This document shows positions 1-8,247 of a DNA stretch of 64,000 nucleotides, piece after piece. The notes under the pieces are model-generated. The model searched no databases, had not been told where the DNA came from, and was given only the letters and a program-made list of their open reading frames with translations. Every line of letters begins with the position of its first letter. Position 1 is the stretch's first letter. Source of the stretch: Penium margaritaceum (Eukaryota; Streptophyta; Zygnematophyceae; Desmidiales; Peniaceae); assembly GCA_023375785.1 (NCBI GenBank), contig SZWC01002432.1:76969-140968 (forward strand), read 5' to 3'. Made by a program: the position numbers and the translations under genes.

Positions 1-43
1 TCGGTTGACTTTTGCAACATCACTACATTCAACCACCCTTTGG

Positions 44-520
44 TCACTGGAACGGACCTGGTTTGCCGTTCACAATCCACCGCTGGACTTGTGGGGGTAG
101 TGTATGGATCCATCCAATAATGTCGCACATGGGGCACAAGAGCACAGGCCTGGACGAAGCCTGTGTAGGAACCGGATGAATGACCGTCCCTTCTTCAACT
201 TCGTCTTGAGCATCGTAGAACACGTCTTCGGGATTGAACTCTGATAGAACATCCATGTCAAATGGTTGTGGGCACGTGCTGTAGTACAGATGGAGCTGTA
301 GACGCCTCCATTCCGTGTCCAACTTTGACAGCAAGTAACAAGTACTGGCTCCACAAAGAAAAGAAGTCACAAGAGGTACTGCTCCCGGGAATACCGTGCA
401 NCTGACACAAGCACACAACATTGTTCAACTCAGACTTAGGCAGGCCACCAGCCAAGCCGAGCAGTGTGTCAGCCAAGACTTGGTCAAACTTGTTCTTCCT
501 TCCACGCTTCGTCTGACTTC
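44..520 (-). pseudogene. Possible coding remnant, unknown family, interrupted by an assembly N
   Basis: Two short open stretches on the minus strand look protein-like but belong to no family I recognise. The upstream one (about 520 to 402) reads through a basic patch (KRGRKNKF) into ADTLLGLAGGLPKSEL and stops being readable at the N at 401. The downstream one (about 400 to a TGA at 44-46) has an acidic segment (FNPEDVFYDAQDEVEEG) and a CPMC pair. Nothing shows that they lie in one frame or one exon. They could be part of another transposable-element protein, or chance open frames. There is no start codon context or splice evidence that settles it. Confidence 0.22.
401..401. other. Single-base gap (N)
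   Basis: An isolated N. A second isolated N at 2529 is flanked by a 270-bp exact duplication. I see no matching duplication around this one within the window. Confidence 0.9.
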
Positions 521-645
521 ATGGCATGCTTCCCTGCACCCCTGCACAGAGACATGGACTTGTAGTTATGAAATGCTTGTCCGTGTATGCATGATTTGCA
601 GACTTGCAGAACACAATGCAGAGAACACTAGTTCAATGTCTCACC
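521..645. other. 3' flank of the transposase gene, no feature seen
   Basis: Lies just downstream of the transposase stop codon on the minus strand, so it should hold its 3' UTR. I see no AATAAA-type signal on the minus strand here and no other gene. Confidence 0.4.
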
Positions 646-2340
646 TTAGATTCCTAGAGCATCCATTCCTCTTCTGTCGTCGTTCCGGACGTCTTGCGCA
701 GCTTCATCATCAGCCTCGTCTTCATCCCACTCTTCTCCTGCGTCCTCCTCTCCATGTTCCTCCATTCCGCCATGCTCCTCCATGAACCTGGCTCTTTCAG
801 CGTCGTGCTCTTCCTGTGTCAGCAGTCCGGTCTCAGGCTCCGCCGCATACCCCAGGGAGTCCTCACTGCCACTGCCGGACACGTTGTCGTCGAAGTCATC
901 TGCGGCTGCCTCACCAACCTCGTCGTCCGTCGACGACCCCCTGGGTTCACCCTCCGGGTCGTAGTCGGACGCGTCACTGTCGTCCGTAGCTGCCCCTTCC
1001 TCGCGCCCTGCACCTCCCTCTCTCGCAGCACGAACAGCTGCAGTCCCTGCTGCTGCCTCTCTCTCTGCGCGTAGTGCAGCTGCCGCTTCGTCAGGCCGTG
1101 GTGCAGGTGGGTTTGGACAGCTCTTTTTCGTGTGCCCCTTGCGGCCACACCTCGGGCAGATGAAGTTGCGTTTCCGCAGCGGCGCACGCTCCATGCGAGC
1201 GCTCCTCGGACGACCGCGGCCACACCGCGGACCTGGCTGGCCCCAGCCTGGCGGCAATGGTTGGTTCAGTCCGGCTGGACTCAGTGTGGGCATAGGGTTT
1301 TTGTATGTGAGGCTCCAATACCGCACTGACTGGCCGCGGCTGATGTGCGCAGTCGGGTCCACACCCACCTCCATTATGAGCGCACAAGCATGTTGGCATG
1401 GCTGGCCGAACTCCCGCCACCGAAGACAGTCACAGGTTCCCATGGCCAGGTTGACGTGCCGGCGCACATCAGTGGGGCCACGAACCATTGCCGCCGACGG
1501 CCCCTCCATGACGACATCGTAGTCACGTGCAACAGCGGAGCTGTGAAGCAGCCGTTTTGCGGGAGCCGGGGCTAGAAGCTCGCTGCACTTGGCTATCTGC
1601 TCTCGACGCTGCGCCATGATTCCCTGCACGAAGTAGTAGACCTGCAGGAAGCAGTAGAACGGGAACAGCTTGCGCAGGCTCTTCAGACGAGAGTTCAGCG
1701 ACTCTGACGCATTGCTGGTAATGTGCCCCCTGCGAGGCACGGGGCACATGTACGATGTCCATTTCTGCAGTGGTATGCCACCGGTTCCGTCCCGGGCTGG
1801 GATGAGGTAGTCCGCAGCTCTTTCGCTCACTGCCCGCAGATGCCGTGCAGCCCGGTGAAACTGCTCATGTGTCAGTGCCTGTGCGCACTTGTATGCCCAG
1901 TATGCCGCCTTCTTGCCGTACCTCTCCTGAATGTTTCTGCAGAGGTGCCATGCACAGTACGTGTGTGTTGCGCCCGGCAAATGTCTTGCAACCGCTTTCG
2001 CCAGTCCAGCTTCACGGTCTGACACAATGACTGCACCTGCAGTAGATGCAGAGGGGTAAGCTCGAGCCAGCTGCTCGCAAAACCACAGCCATGTCTCTTC
2101 ATTCTCACTGGAGACCAGAGCCCACGCCATCGGGCATGCGTGGTCGTTTGCATAAAAAAATTGCGCGACCAACATGACCTGCTTGTGCCCATTCTTCAAA
2201 AACGTTCCATCCATTGTCATGATTCTCCTGTTGTACTCCCAGCCAAGTCGGGTGGCGCCAGGGGCCACAAACGCCCACTTGAACTTGTTATGTGTGTCCT
2301 GCTCCGCCACAGCATGCGTTGCCGGGTCAACACGTTTGAG
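646..2340 (-). CDS. MULE transposase exon 3: DDE core, SWIM finger, CCHC knuckle
   Basis: An open frame of 564 residues ending in a stop at 646. The catalytic aspartates sit in MTMDGTFL and VSDREAGLA, with a CAWH motif between them and the acidic residue in SNASESLN, all typical of MULE transposases. A SWIM zinc finger follows (C-x-C-x9-C-x-H, in CDCLRWREFGQPCQH), which is usual in plant MuDR and FAR1 relatives. Then comes a retroviral-type CCHC knuckle (CPRCGRKGHTKKSC). The last 120 or so residues are rich in Asp, Glu, Ser and Gly and probably disordered. The frame continues upstream to 2352 with an in-frame ATG, but those codons lie in the inferred intron. The exon start at 2340 follows a CATGCAG acceptor. 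Confidence 0.9.
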   Translation of the reverse strand, partial: LKRVDPATHAVAEQDTHNKFKWAFVAPGATRLGWEYNRRIMTMDGTFLKNGHKQVMLVAQFFYANDHACPMAWALVSSENEETWLWFCEQLARAYPSASTAGAVIVSDREAGLAKAVARHLPGATHTYCAWHLCRNIQERYGKKAAYWAYKCAQALTHEQFHRAARHLRAVSERAADYLIPARDGTGGIPLQKWTSYMCPVPRRGHITSNASESLNSRLKSLRKLFPFYCFLQVYYFVQGIMAQRREQIAKCSELLAPAPAKRLLHSSAVARDYDVVMEGPSAAMVRGPTDVRRHVNLAMGTCDCLRWREFGQPCQHACALIMEVGVDPTAHISRGQSVRYWSLTYKNPMPTLSPAGLNQPLPPGWGQPGPRCGRGRPRSARMERAPLRKRNFICPRCGRKGHTKKSCPNPPAPRPDEAAAALRAEREAAAGTAAVRAAREGGAGREEGAATDDSDASDYDPEGEPRGSSTDDEVGEAAADDFDDNVSGSGSEDSLGYAAEPETGLLTQEEHDAERARFMEEHGGMEEHGEEDAGEEWDEDEADDEAAQDVRNDDRRGMDALGI

Positions 2341-4474
2341 CTGCATGGACACATAACCACGGTGTCACAACTATGAACTGGAAAATGAGAACAAAGATGA
2401 CAGTCAATGTGACGTACCATGCCACGAACGTGGCGGGACGTACCTCCTGACACAAGGCTGGAAACATGGCCCAGGACTTCGCCTTCGTGTGACCCATGTG
2501 GTATGCCTGGGCCATTGTTCGTGCACGANCAGGGGCCACAAACGCCCACTTGAACTTGTTATGTGTGTCCTGCTCCGCCACAGCATGCGTTGCCGGGTCA
2601 ACACGTTTGAGCTGCATGGACACATAACCACGGTGTCACAACTATGAACTGGAAAATGAGAACAAAGATGACAGTCAATGTGACGTACCATGCCACGAAC
2701 GTGGCGGGACGTACCTCCTGACACAAGGCTGGAAACATGGCCCAGGACTTCGCCTTCGTGTGACCCATGTGGTATGCCTGGGCCATTGTTCGTGCACGAT
2801 ACAGAGTACTGTTGGCGACTTGAATGCCCGATGCTTCCTTGATGATGGCCCTGAGCGTGGCAGGAGGCGTTGTCGGATCCCTCGCCATTTGCTGCGAGAT
2901 GTGCCGGGCAATCCAACGTGTGGTTCGGGCGGGGCTCCCGCGGCCAATAGTCGGGGTGCAACAGTGGCCCTCTGACACGTAGGACAGCTTTACCGCCCCA
3001 AACTTGGAAGACACCACTGCGTGTACTTGCCACGCGCAACCACGTCTCACGGCCTCCACGCAGCGCACGTCGATCCGTGCGGGCTCGCTCCGCACCCACT
3101 GAAGCCCAAAGCGGTTCGCCACCGCGTAGTCTTCGATGGCCGATCTACAGGCCGCCATGTTTCGAAACTTCTTGCCCTCCACCAGGTCGTCACCATCTGC
3201 TTTCCGTTTCTTTGTCGTAGACTCGGGCGAGCTCTCGGACGTGGCTTCAATAGGAGACGATAGCCAGAACGAAAAGCATAGTCGTCAGTCGGGAGTGGGC
3301 CGGAAGCTGTCCAACAAGAAGATGAGAAAGCTATGTTATGCAATCATTGGGTACGCAAAGACAAGTATGTGCCCTACACAAGGGCCACAGCAGGCGTACA
3401 AAACATAAGGACATTGAAGCAAGTAAAACCCAGGACACACACATTACCAGTGGATGCACTAGGACAAATGACACGGTGCCTTGCCCACGATTGGGTGTAT
3501 GGAGGAGCCTCGGTCTGCTCTGGGGACCGTGGCTCCATTCGAAACAACCGCATGCTCTCGGCGGCCTCTTCGTCGACACGTCTTTCCCATTCCTCAAAAT
3601 CACGGTCTCTGTTAAGCCAGAAGAAGGCTTCTTCCTCGGCACCTGATTCACGGAGGTTCACGTGGTGTGCCGTGAACTGCGCCTGCGCAGGAGGAGGCGC
3701 TGGCGGAAGACCATGCTCCACAGGGCGATAGGCGCGTTGCTGAGGTGGTCGTGCGGCGGGCCGTACCGCAGGTCGTCCCGCAGGTAGTGCAGCTGGTGCT
3801 GCACCGGGTCGGGCCACAAATCGCACAGCGGGTGGTGCAGCGGGTGGTGCAGCGGGACGTGCAGCGGGACGTGCAGCGGGACGTGCAGCGGGTGGTGCAG
3901 CGGGTGGTGCAGCGGGTGGTGCAGCGGGTGGTACAGCGGGTACAGCAGCGGGTAGAGCAGCGGGTACAGCAGCGGGTGCTGCAGTGGTAGAGGCAGCGCG
4001 TGGTGCTGCAGATGGTGCCGCAGGTCGTGCAGCTCGTGGTGGCGCAGGACGTGCAGCGGGACGTGCAGCAGCCGTCGGCTCGGCGGGAAGTGCAACCGGC
4101 AGGGCCCCACCGACGCCTGAGGGGCGCCACCCCGCAGCCGTCGGTGGGTTCGGCCGTTGAAGGTTACGCCGCCTTGGGTCTGAAGAACCGGACAGAGTTG
4201 TGGCGGCTGTTGCCGGAGAGGCCACATGACGGGGAGGTACCTGCCGTGGCACGCGAAACTTAGCCGCCACGGGCAAGCCCCCCTGGCCGGTGGAAACCGC
4301 CCGTCCTCGTGTCAGAGGGCCGCGCGGTTGTGAGAGCACAGCAGTCGTAAGACGCAATGCCTCGGCACATGAGACCGGTTTTCGACGGGCCGATTGTGTG
4401 GGATCTGCGCGGACCGGACTGGTGGAGGCAGGAGCCTCCGCCCTCCGGGCACTGGCCCGGGTCTGGGGCGCCAT
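646..4474 (-). CDS. MuDR/Mutator-like (MULE) transposase gene, three-exon model
   Basis: Model: exon 1 4474-3448, exon 2 3244-2715, exon 3 2340-646, giving about 1083 residues. The phases agree at both joins: exon 1 ends one base into a codon completed by the first two bases of exon 2, and exon 2 ends on a codon boundary. Transposases of this family cut and paste DNA elements in the nucleus by a DDE mechanism. Order in the protein: Pro/Ala-rich N-terminus, TTKKRK nuclear-signal-like patch (about 352-357), MuDR zinc-binding domain (about 365-440), MULE catalytic domain (D about 563, D about 627, E about 732), SWIM finger (about 822-836), CCHC knuckle (about 914-927) and acidic tail. The catalytic triad is intact. 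I could not find long terminal inverted repeats in the window, so element boundaries are unknown. The introns are inferred from consensus and frame only. The model assumes the 270-bp duplication at 2259-2799 is false; if it is real, intron 2 spans 2341-2714 and the protein is unchanged. Confidence 0.65.
2529..2529. other. Single-base gap (N) between duplicated blocks
   Basis: An isolated N exactly at the junction of the two 270-bp copies. Confidence 0.95.
2612..2714 (-). other. Transposase intron 2 (right copy; left copy at 2341-2443)
   Basis: A 103-bp inferred intron running from GTACGT (2714) to CATGCAG (2612). Removing it joins ALCQE to LKRVDP in frame. A more pyrimidine-rich acceptor (CATTTTCCAG) lies 36-38 bases before the chosen one, but in phase 0 it leads quickly to a stop codon. 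The duplicated left copy has the same signals at 2443 and 2341. Confidence 0.65.
2715..3244 (-). CDS. MULE transposase exon 2: MuDR zinc-binding domain
   Basis: Encodes a Ser/Glu-rich linker with KKRK, then a MuDR-type N-terminal domain with the family pattern C...C-x-W (C404, C412, W414) and a later H-C pair (H436, C437/438). A helical segment after it carries the usual YRAR...G...SW pattern (TLYRARTMAQAYHMGHTKAKSW). The frame runs from an acceptor after GTCTCCTATTGAAG (pyrimidine-rich, with a CTGAC branch-like motif upstream) to a donor GAG|GTACGT. Upstream of 3244 the frame is closed by a TGA at about 3287, so the domain needs an upstream exon or a non-ATG start. The segment also opens with a GTG at 3182, which I do not take as the start. 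Confidence 0.78.
3245..3447 (-). other. Transposase intron 1 (proposed)
   Basis: A 203-bp inferred intron from GTAATG (3447) to TTGAAG (3245), with a CTGAC branch-like site and a pyrimidine-rich stretch before the acceptor. Phases match on both sides (1 + 2 bases). Confidence 0.5.
3448..4474 (-). CDS. MULE transposase exon 1 (proposed): Pro/Ala-rich N-terminal region
   Basis: Opens with ATG at 4474 (MAPQTRASARR) and stays open for 342 codons. Most of it is low-complexity Pro/Ala/Arg, including a four-residue repeat of the type APPA/ARPA. It ends in a charged segment (EEEAFFWLNRDRDFEEWERR) that looks like real protein. A donor, CTG|GTAATG, at 3447 leaves one base that completes the first codon of exon 2, which supports the join. 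Overlapping frames are also open because the DNA is GC-rich, so the coding status is less certain than for exons 2 and 3. A GTGAGT donor-like site at 4541-4546 (minus) suggests a possible 5' UTR intron. The exon could also belong to a separate hypothetical gene. Confidence 0.5.
3826..3981. repeat. 12-bp coding minisatellite (Pro/Ala tetrapeptide repeat)
   Basis: About a dozen head-to-tail copies of CAGCGGGTGGTG or CAGCGGGACGTG on the plus strand, drifting toward CAGCGGGTA at the right end. On the minus strand, in the exon 1 frame, they encode repeats of the type APPA and ARPA. A unit length divisible by three keeps the frame whatever the copy number. Confidence 0.85.
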
Positions 4475-5190
4475 GGCATGAAGAATGGGCACATTGGCAT
4501 TTTGTCAACGCAATATATTCCTGATGTACCCTGCACATGAACTCACCTCGCTTGATGAGGAGAGACAGCGCATGTTGACACTCCACCGCCAACACACGAA
4601 ACCCTCGCATAGCCGCACCTCGGCGCTGCACAGGCCGAAATGACAAACACTGGGGGGGGGGGGGTGTCGCTAACCCCCGTCCATGCTCACGCTGACTCTG
4701 AGTTGTGCCAACGCATGTGAAGGACCATCCGCATGCCAGCATACATGCACAGGTTTTGCAACCAAGCCGCGTGCACACCACACGTGCGACAAGGGTCAGA
4801 GGTAACTGGTGCGCCTCCATTTGTGCACATGCAGGTTCAGCAGCCAGGCTGGCATCCGGGCATGCAGGACGTGTTTCCTCCGCCTCGTTGTTTACGAGTG
4901 TACGCAACGTCAGCATGGCAAAGGAGAACCAACGTAGAAGGCAGCGGACGACCTGTAATGTTATGGAAAATGAAGTAGCCCTTACTACGCGACCTGGATG
5001 CACACCGAACCAACTTCATGTCAATATATGTAGACACATTTACAGTCGCATTCAAGTGCATGCAGCGTCTCGTTGTACGGAGTGCGGAAATTAATGGCAA
5101 AAATCGAGTTCATTGGAAAAAAAGTAACATCGTGCCCACGAAGCAACGCATATAACGCAGATGCCGGTACTCCTTGATAAGCGAAAGTAC
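4475..5190. other. Intergenic stretch, no gene seen
   Basis: Presumed 5' flank of the transposase gene. It holds a 13-base G run (4652-4664) and no convincing open frame. The minus-strand frame at 4260-5003 runs through the G run and overlaps exon 1 out of frame, so I do not call it. No TATA box or terminal inverted repeat could be assigned. Confidence 0.5.
4652..4664 (+). repeat. Poly-G run (13 G)
   Basis: An uninterrupted run of 13 G on the plus strand, a possible G-quadruplex site and a place where read length may be unreliable. Confidence 0.9.
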
Positions 5191-5292
5191 CACGGGTGGT
5201 TGGTTACTTTCCTGTACAGCGACGGGCGGCTGGTTGCTTTTCTTCCGAGCGACGGGCGGATCGTTACTTTTGTTCCGAAAGACGGGCGGATG
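5191..5292 (+). repeat. 30-bp tandem repeat, about 3.4 copies
   Basis: Units start at 5191, 5221, 5251 and 5281 with the core GACGGGCGG followed by a T-rich part (GTTACTTTT). The first copy is the most diverged. Because 30 is a multiple of three, both strands stay open across it: a ten-residue repeat like SDGRIVTFVP on plus, and RPSFGTKVTI-like on minus. The flanking frames are too short to support a gene. Confidence 0.85.
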
Positions 5293-5690
5293 AGAGTCAC
5301 ACTTCGTCATTTATGGGTATCTGGGCTATTTCACCCAAAGAAGAAAGAGTGACAAAAGCGGAGACGGTCAAGCTCGTGCTTATTCTCTGATTCAGTAGTA
5401 GACATAGTCAGCTTAAGTGTTGGCTACATTCACTATGGCACTTGCAGTTACAGTGTCATTGAGGGTTCGTGTTGATGCATTGAGATGCTCCCGCGATGCT
5501 AGCCTCGAGATGAACTCGCGGTTCGCTACAGTAATGTGATGTTTCGATGCATATATACATCGAGAAAGAACGAATTGGTACCTTCCAGAATCTATCTACA
5601 CGCAAGCATAGAACCACACGGCCGCAAAGGCCAAACGGCCGTTTTAAGGGGCAGACGGCCCCGGGCTCCGAGAGCCGAGCGAGAAAACGA
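5293..5690. other. Unassigned stretch, no gene seen
   Basis: Mixed-composition DNA with no supported gene, RNA or repeat apart from a small inverted repeat around CGATGCATATATACATCG. Confidence 0.4.
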
Positions 5691-6650
5691 CAGCGGGGGG
5701 GGGGGGGGGGGAGACCCAGAGTGCAGAGTTCAGAGTTCAGAGTTTTTTGGCGGGCCTAGAGCCCAGAACCTAGAACCTAGAGCGAAGGCGGCCTAGAGCC
5801 AAGAGCTAGGGGCTGAGAGCCCGAGACCTAGGTCCTAGCTGGCGACAGGGAGGTCCAGGAGCCAGGAGCCGAGAGCCAAGGAGCCAGGGCCAAGGGGCGG
5901 AGAGCCAGGGGCCGAGGGCCGAGCCGAGGGCGGAGTGAAGGAGCCGAGCCAGCAACGGAGAGGGGAAACGAACCTGCACGAAACAAACAAGGAGGAGGTA
6001 AGGGAGAGGAACGGAAAGAAGAAGAAGAGAAAAAAAAGGCAAAACGAAGGGCACCGCCGGAGAAGCGGAAAAGCGGGAAAAGCGGGGGGGGGGGGGGGGG
6101 ACGACAGGGAAGCCCCGAAAGGGGCGGACCTGGCAGGAAGAGACGAGGACGGGTCGACGCCGGTACGACAAGGGCGGCGGCCACGGGCGAGGACAGCGGA
6201 GGGCCACGACGGTGGCGAGGACGACGAGGACGTCGAAGGTGGAGAGCCGCAACGGCAGTAGGGACGGCGACGAGGCCGGACGGACGAGGCAGGAGCGGCG
6301 GTGGAGGTGGCAGCGGCGACGGGCGACGGCGGTGACCACGGGACAGCGGAAGCGGAAGCGGGAGAGCGGGAGGCCACAGGCCCATTCACAGACTTGATGC
6401 CATGTTGAACAGGCCAGGGTGAGGAGGAGGGAGAGGCTGTGAGAGAGAGAATGGAGGAGAGTTGAGGAGGCAGGAGGCGGTTGGAGCCGTGAGTTAGCCG
6501 CGGGGCTAACTGTCCCTCTTGAGAGCTGAGAGGGGAGCGCTCTCGAGAGCTGTGAGGGGGGAGCGCTCTCGAGAGCTGTGAGGAGGGATCGAGGCGGTGA
6601 GGACTTAGAGCGAGAGCGGATCGAGGCGAGAGTAGTAAAAACTTTTTGCA
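5691..6650 (+). repeat. Purine-rich tract with two 17-base G runs
   Basis: The plus strand is strongly G/A rich over about 950 bases, with short repeats (CAGAGTT, GAGCC, AGAACCT) and G runs at 5695-5711 and 6084-6100, both 17 bases. The complementary strand is poor in stop codons, so all three minus frames are open for 185-310 codons with Ser/Pro/Leu-rich translations. This explains the long frames there without any gene. Confidence 0.75.
6493..6590. repeat. Palindrome-rich tandem repeat
   Basis: Starts with a hairpin (GTTAGCC, GCGG loop, GGCTAAC; 6493-6510). Then come three copies of a 24-26 bp unit beginning GAGAGCTG (6521, 6545, 6571). The unit joints form two perfect 12-bp palindromes GCTCTCGAGAGC at 6539-6550 and 6565-6576. 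Confidence 0.8.
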
Positions 6651-6669
6651 AAGAATGAGAGTTGCGAGG

Positions 6670-6911
6670 GAGCGAGCGTGACCCCTATCGGGTCGCTCGC
6701 TCTTGAGCTTGTGGTTCGCCACAGAGTGTGGCGAACCACACAAAGAGTGCATAGGTTGCGCGTACAAATGTCTAGCGCAACCCTAGAGGCAGCGACACAG
6801 CGAGACACACGTCTCGTAGGAAACCAGGACGAGTACGACCTAGCATAACAAGCAAAGAGTAGGGGTAAACTAGGCTCGCTAACACAAGTAGCCACAAAAC
6901 GTTTGCTACTT
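6670..6911. other. Ladder of five or six adjacent stem-loops at the left edge of the 13-bp array
   Basis: Successive inverted repeats: 6670-6702 (GAGCGAGCG...CGCTCGCTC, stem extended by GACCC/GGGTC with a bulge); 6711-6739 (12-bp perfect stem GTGGTTCGCCAC, 5-base loop); 6754-6782 (8-bp stem GGTTGCGC, 13-base loop); 6801-6816 (6-bp stem CGAGAC, 4-base loop); a weak one at 6839-6874 (CCTAG/CTAGG); and 6886-6911 (7-bp stem AAGTAGC, 12-base loop). Starts are 41, 43, 47, 38 and 47 bases apart, and the last ends just before the array. This could be a structured RNA or the end of a mobile element; no family is recognised. Confidence 0.7.
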
Positions 6912-8004
6912 CAACATAAACCTTGTGCATAAACGTTGTGCATAAACTTTGTGCATAAACTTTGTGCATAAACTTTGTGCATAAACTTTGTGCATAAACT
7001 TTGTGCATCTACTTTGTGTATAAACTTTGTGCATAAACAATGTGCATAAACTTTGTGCATAAACTTTGTGCATAAACTTTGTGCATAAACTTTGTGCATA
7101 AACTTTGTGCATAAACTTTGTGCATCTACCTTCTGTATAAACTTTGTGCATAAACATTGTGCATGAACTTTGTGCATAAACATTGTGCATAAACTTTGTG
7201 CATAAACATTGTGCATCTACCTTGTGTATAAACTTTGTGCATAAACATTGTGCATAAACCTTGTGCATACACTTTGTGCGTAAACTTTGTGCATAAACTT
7301 TGTGCAGAAACGTTGTGCATAAACTTTGTGCATAAACTTTGTGTAGAGACTTTGTGCATAAACTTTCTGCATAAACTTTGTCCATAAACTTTGTGCATAA
7401 ACTTTATGCCTAAGGTTTGTGAATTTACTTTGTGCATAAACTTTGTGCATACACTTTGTGCATAAACGTTGTGCATAAACTTTGTGCATAAACTTTGTGC
7501 ATAAACGTTGTGCATAGACTTTGTGCATAAACTTTGTGCACAAACTTTGTGCATAAACTTTCTGCATAACCTTTGTCCATAAACTTTGTGCATAAACTTT
7601 GTGCCTAAGATTTGTGCATTAACTTTGTGCATAAACTTTGTGCATAAACTTTGTGCATAAACTTTGTGCATAAACATTGTGCATACACTTTGTGCATAAA
7701 CGTTGTGCATAAACTTTGTGCATAAACTTTGTGCATAAACGCTGTGCATAAACGTTGTGCATAAACTTTGTGCATAAACATTGTGAATAAACTTTGTGCA
7801 GAAACGTTGTGCAAAACCTTTGTGCATAAGCTTTGTGCATGAAATTTGTGCATAAACGTTGTGCACAAACCTTTTGCATAAACTTTGTGCATAAACTTTG
7901 GGCATAAACTTTGTGCATAAACTATGTGCATAAACTTTGTGTATAAACATTGTGCATAAGCATTGTGCATAAACTTTATGCATAAACTTTGTGCATGAAC
8001 TTTG

Positions 8005-8247
8005 TGCATAAACTTTGTGCATAAACTTTGTGCATAAACGTTGTGCATAAACTTTGTGCATAAACTTTGTGCATAAACTTTGTCCATAAACTTTGTGCAT
8101 AAAATTTGTGCATAAACTTTGTGCATAAACTTTGTGCATAAACGTTGTGCATAAACTTTGTGCATAAACTTTGTGCATAAACTTTGTCCATAAACTTTGT
8201 GCATAAAATTTGTGCATAAACTTTGTGCATAAACTTTGTGCATAAAA
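8005..8247. repeat. Recent 104-bp (8-unit) duplication inside the 13-bp array
   Basis: A block carrying the rare variants GTCCAT and AAAATTTG recurs at an offset of 104 bp (markers at 8082 and 8186), which is 8 units. Confidence 0.75.

Larger units (their letters stand above)
2259..2799. repeat. Exact 270-bp direct duplication flanking a single N
   Basis: Bases 2259-2528 recur as 2530-2799 (offset 271) with only the N at 2529 between them. Each copy holds the end of exon 2, the whole second intron and the start of exon 3. Exact identity plus an N at the junction is what a scaffold join of two overlapping contig ends produces, so the real locus probably has one copy. The alternative is a genuine recent tandem duplication. 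Confidence 0.92.

Noticed and set aside
1130-1522. Plus-strand frames opposite the transposase core
   Set aside because: They are antisense shadows of a GC-rich coding exon with recognisable motifs on the minus strand.
2404-3099. Alternative minus-strand frame across the duplicated block
   Set aside because: It reads through the N and both intron copies, and the translation repeats itself because of the 270-bp duplication.
4260-5003. 247-codon minus-strand frame upstream of the transposase
   Set aside because: It overlaps proposed exon 1 out of frame, crosses the 13-G run and shows no domain-like content.
5806-6651. 281-codon minus-strand frame rich in Ser, Pro and Leu
   Set aside because: All three minus frames are open over the purine-rich tract, and the translations are low complexity and cross poly-G runs.
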